A stretch of 64,000 bases of DNA from NCBI GenBank assembly GCA_051453625.1, contig JBOZIK010000001.1, forward strand, positions 159,855,781-159,919,780. The letters are read 5' to 3'. A program made the translations under genes and the position numbers. Positions 61,292 to 64,000 of this stretch are shown piece by piece (position 1 is the stretch's first letter; each line of letters begins with the position of its first letter). The DNA comes from Welwitschia mirabilis (lineage: Eukaryota > Gnetophyta > Gnetopsida > Welwitschiales). The notes under the pieces were generated by a model. It saw only the letters and a program-made list of their open reading frames with translations. It searched no databases and was not told the DNA's origin.

Positions 61292-62400
61292 GTGTATTGT
61301 GTAATTACAGGTTTAACGGCCTCCCCAAATTTCTCAGAAGAACAATCGATATCCAGATCATCTCTATTTTCAGGATCCAATTGTGCATATTGGAAAACCA
61401 AGATGGCTATCTTCCTTCAGTCCTTGGATTGTGAGATTTGGGAGTCTATTGAATTAGGATACATGGCTCCTACCAAGATCATTGGCAATAAAACTATCCC
61501 AAAACCGAGACATGAATGGGATCAGGACGATAAACGAGCTGCACAAATGAATGCAAAAGCAATGAACGCTTTGATNNNNNNNNNNNNNNNNNNNNNNNNN
61601 NNNNNNNNNNNNNNNNNNNNNNNNNNNNNNNNNNNNNNNNNNNNNNNNNNNNNNNNNNNNNNNNNNNNNNNNNNNATTGTGCATATTGGAAAACCAAGAT
61701 GGCTATCTTCCTTCAGTCCCTAGATTGTAAAATTTAGGAGTCTGTTGAATTAGACTACATGGCTCCTACCAAGATCATTGGTAGTAAAAACCATTCCAGA
61801 ACCTAGAAATGAATGGGATCAAGACGATAAATGGGCTGCACAAATGAATGCAAAAGCAATAAATGCTTTAATATGTGCTTTATCATCAAAAGAATACAAC
61901 TAGGTAGTACAGTGTATGACAGCTCAAGAAATATNNNNNNNNNNTAGTAAAAAATGCCAAACTTCAAATGTTGGCAACTCAGTTCGAGAATATTAAAATG
62001 GATGATTCAAAGTCAATTGCAGAATATACCTCTTAAATAAATGATATAGTCAATTGGTATGTGGAGGTTGGGAGAGGCTGTTCCTCAAAATCATGTAATG
62101 AGAAAGATTCTTAAGAGTCTTACAAAAAAATTTAGACCAAAGATCACTGCCATTGAGGAAAGCAAGGACATTGACCTCATTAATGTTGAAGAACTGAAAG
62201 CTTTACTTATGACTTATAAAGCATCTCTCTAGACCAACGAGGATCATCCAAAGCGAAGGAACATAGCACTTAAAGCTAAATCAGATGTAAATGAAAGCTC
62301 TCAATCAAGTGAACCATAAGATGAAGATATAGCTCTATTATCAAAGAACTTTAAGTGATTCCTCAAGAAAAAGGGAGGAAAATCTTCAAGACAATAACTT
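61292..62400 (+). pseudogene. gag: Gag N-terminal and capsid remnant, SIRE-like
   Basis: The frame from 61292 contains NCAYWKTKMAIFLQSLDCEI then WESIELGY and KPRHEWDQDDKRAAQMNAKA, matching SIRE gag NYxYWKxRMxxFLQSLDxxVWxxVExGW and WxxxxKxxxxxNxKAxNAL. After a 100-N gap (61576-61675) the same 196-base stretch occurs again (61676-61872) with about one change in ten. Then KFRPKITAIEESKDIDLINV (about 62128) matches RFRPKVTAIEESKDIDxIKVEEL. A 10-N gap is at 61935-61944. Stops fall at expected Gln or Trp codons. Confidence 0.8.
61376..61873. other. Assembly gap with duplicated gag flanks
   Basis: 61380-61575 and 61676-61872 are near-copies on either side of exactly 100 N. The second copy starts at the first base after the gap. 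Probably two contig ends from haplotypes or sister copies, not a real duplication. Confidence 0.75.
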
Positions 62401-62409
62401 TGGAAAGGT

Positions 62410-63147
62410 ATGGATAAAGGTAAAAATTCATCTAGCTTCATACAGTGTTATGAATGTAAAGGATATGGCCACATTACTTTCGAATGTGCTAACAAGCGAA
62501 ATGACAAGTCTTCCAAATCCAAAGGGAAGAAAGCTCTAAAAGCCATATGGAATGAGGATGAATATAACTCTTCCTCAAGTGATGATGAAGGATGTGTTAA
62601 CTTTGGCCTCATAGCTCTAACAGAAGAAGTAAGTACCTCTGTTAATCCAGTTCCTTCAGCTGATTTCTTAAATACATGTAATAATGAAAGTGACGATGAT
62701 TATAATGATGAATTATCTAGTGCATATAAAAGATTATATCATGTAAGTCTAGATCTTGGAAAGAAAAATTTGTGTCTTAAGAAGCAGGTGAGCAATCTCG
62801 AAGGAAAACTAGAAGAGGCTTCTCTAAAGATAGAATCTCTTCAGAAGGAATTAGCTCGAGCTCAAGGGATAGCTGAATGTTTAACAAATGGAAAAGAAAA
62901 ACTGAATTGTCTTTTAGGATTGGAAAGAAGATCAAATGACAAATCCGGTATTGGTTCTACATCTGGTATGTTGCCTCCTCAAGCCTTCTTTAGTCCTAGT
63001 GTAAAATTTCATTCTTTTGTTATTTCTAGTTTACGATGTTACTTCTATCTAGAATATTATCACATTCAGTATTCATGCCCCTTTAGAAAATCCCAATACT
63101 TTGATTTTAATTCCAATTTCAAGTTCCAAATGGATCTAGACATTTAG
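62410..63147 (+). pseudogene. gag: Gag C-terminal part: zinc knuckle and coiled coil
   Basis: The longest open frame in the window (245 codons). It begins with basic residues, then CYECKGYGHITFEC (C-x2-C-x4-H-x4-C, complete), a Lys/Ser-rich stretch, an acidic stretch (SSSSDDEGC), and a coiled coil at residues about 105-170 (LGKKNLCLKKQVSNLEGKLE then EASLKIESLQKELARAQ). The last 50 residues are Phe/Tyr-rich where protease-linker text is expected and probably follow a frameshift. The ATG at 62410 is internal; gag homology continues upstream with stops. The zinc knuckle would bind element RNA. Confidence 0.85.
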
Positions 63148-63249
63148 ATAGAAAGCAGGTTGTCAAGAAGAGTAATTCGAAATGAGTCAAAAAGGAAACT
63201 ACCAGGTCACTTTTTGCTCATGTTGCATTCAAAGTTCAAGAAATAACTA

Positions 63250-63660
63250 AATGGTATCTTGATAGTGGTTGTTCCCGTCACATGACTAGTGATAAAAATC
63301 TGTTAGCTACCTTCCAAGACTATGACAATGGTGAGTTAACTTTTAGAGATAACAGCAAAGGTCACATTTTTGGTAAGGAATCTATTGCTGCAAATGATTT
63401 TCATCCTGAAATTCATGACATATACTTAGTAAATGGAGTAGTGAAATATAAGAACAGAGTTCTTCTTGATATGGCTCGAACCATGCTTAATGAGTTTGCT
63501 CATCATTTTTGAGCTGAGGTAATCAATACTACATGCTATGTGAGTAATAAAGGTTTTCTAAGGACAGGGACATTAAAGACTGCATATGAGCTTTGGCAAG
63601 GTAAAAGACCAAATGTAAGTTACTTTAAAGCTTTTGAAAGTAAGTGTTCTATTCTTAAGA
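63250..63660 (+). pseudogene. pol (PR-IN): Protease fused in frame to integrase C-terminus by internal deletion
   Basis: WYLDSGCSRHMTSDKNLL (from about 63252) is an intact copia protease active site with DSG. It is followed by LTFRDNSKGHIFGKESI (VTFGDNxKGxIxGxG). At about 63430 the same frame becomes NGVVKYKNRVLLDMARTMLN, which belongs to integrase (QNGVVERKNRTLQEMARTML). The rest of protease, the zinc region and the first two catalytic Asp of integrase are missing. The frame ends at 63512; after a shift, VINTTCYVSNKGFLRTGTLK, AYELWQGKRPNVSYFKAFES and GMFLG-stop-STYSKAYRVFNK continue integrase. Confidence 0.8.
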
Positions 63661-64000
63661 ACAAGTTGGGCATAGGTAAGTTTAAATAAAAAATAGATAA
63701 AGGTATGTTTCTTGGATAATCAACTTAAAGTAAAGCATATCGAGTTTTTAACAAAGCAAACTATCTCGTAAATTTGAAGAATCTGTTCATATCAAAATTG
63801 ATGAATTTAATCCAGGCCATGCAGTCACAGAGTTAGGTGACAACTATGTGAGCATTCCATCTTCCTCTCAAGATAATCTCAGATCCTCAATATCCTCTCA
63901 AAATGAATCTTCTTCAAATATGTAAAAGTGCTCATCTCTTCCACTAAGAACCAGAAGGGATCATCCTGAAGACTGCATTGTGAGTGATCCATCTGAAGGG
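63661..64000 (+). pseudogene. pol: Integrase-RT linker, continues beyond window
   Basis: SKAYRVFNKANYLVN then pieces matching the Ser-rich linker, and near the end REPEGIILK- and RRDHPEDCIVSDPSEG-type text (63950-64000) matching LPREWRxxRDHPxDxIIGDPSxG just before copia RT. RT itself would lie past 64000. Confidence 0.7.

Larger units (their letters stand above)
60263..64000 (+). mobile_element. Second SIRE-like Ty1/copia element, internally deleted, runs off the window
   Basis: 5' LTR 60263-61250, iMet primer site, gag, protease joined to the C-terminal part of integrase, then the integrase-RT linker reaching the window end. Gag with zinc knuckle and coiled coil places it with SIRE. It is on the opposite strand to the other SIRE-like element. 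The 3' part is outside the window. Confidence 0.8.

Overview
This is plant nuclear DNA, very AT-rich, and almost all of it is old retrotransposon. The Athila-like Ty3/gypsy and SIRE-like Ty1/copia structures, tRNA-Asp and tRNA-iMet primer binding sites and plant-type LINE proteins point to a seed plant; I cannot name the species. No intact host gene was found. The only trace of a cellular gene is a short Hsp70-like fragment on the minus strand near 30.8 kb. Essentially every open reading frame over 60 codons is either a piece of a decayed gag or pol gene or a chance frame.

Layout. 1-4092: AT-rich, no recognised gene. 4093-13440: structurally complete but coding-dead Athila-like element, plus strand, with paired LTRs, a tRNA-Asp-type primer site, gag, protease, RT, RNase H and integrase remnants. 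13860-15370: 5'-truncated pol remnant of a second Athila-like element, with a probable LTR from about 16693. 21080-23480: minus-strand LINE remnant whose endonuclease and RT look more like animal RTE/CR1-type LINEs than the usual plant L1 type. 24600-29290: plus-strand plant L1-like LINE. 32958-42487: third Athila-like element with LTRs, gag, protease and the start of RT, but lacking most of RT and integrase. 42613-52152: SIRE-like copia element on the minus strand with 1.4 kb LTRs, iMet primer site, polypurine tract, gag, full pol order and an extra ORF after pol. 52153-56000: minus-strand copia remnant (gag, protease, integrase) cut off in RT. 57400-58000: candidate tRNA-derived SINE head, a GC-richer patch and paired hairpins. 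60263-64000: second SIRE-like element, plus strand, with 5' LTR, primer site, gag and a protease-integrase internal deletion; it runs off the window.

The element proteins once worked as retrotransposition machinery: Gag particle, protease maturation, RT/RNase H copying from the tRNA primer, integrase insertion. All are now broken by stops, frameshifts and lost catalytic residues, mostly of the kind expected from C-to-T and G-to-A decay of methylated DNA. The assembly has seven runs of N; three have the same sequence repeated on both sides, so apparent duplications there are probably unmerged contig ends. I found no convincing new biological system. The most interesting points are the palindrome-cored tandem arrays in both SIRE-like LTRs, the post-pol ORF of the minus-strand SIRE-like element and the animal-like LINE.
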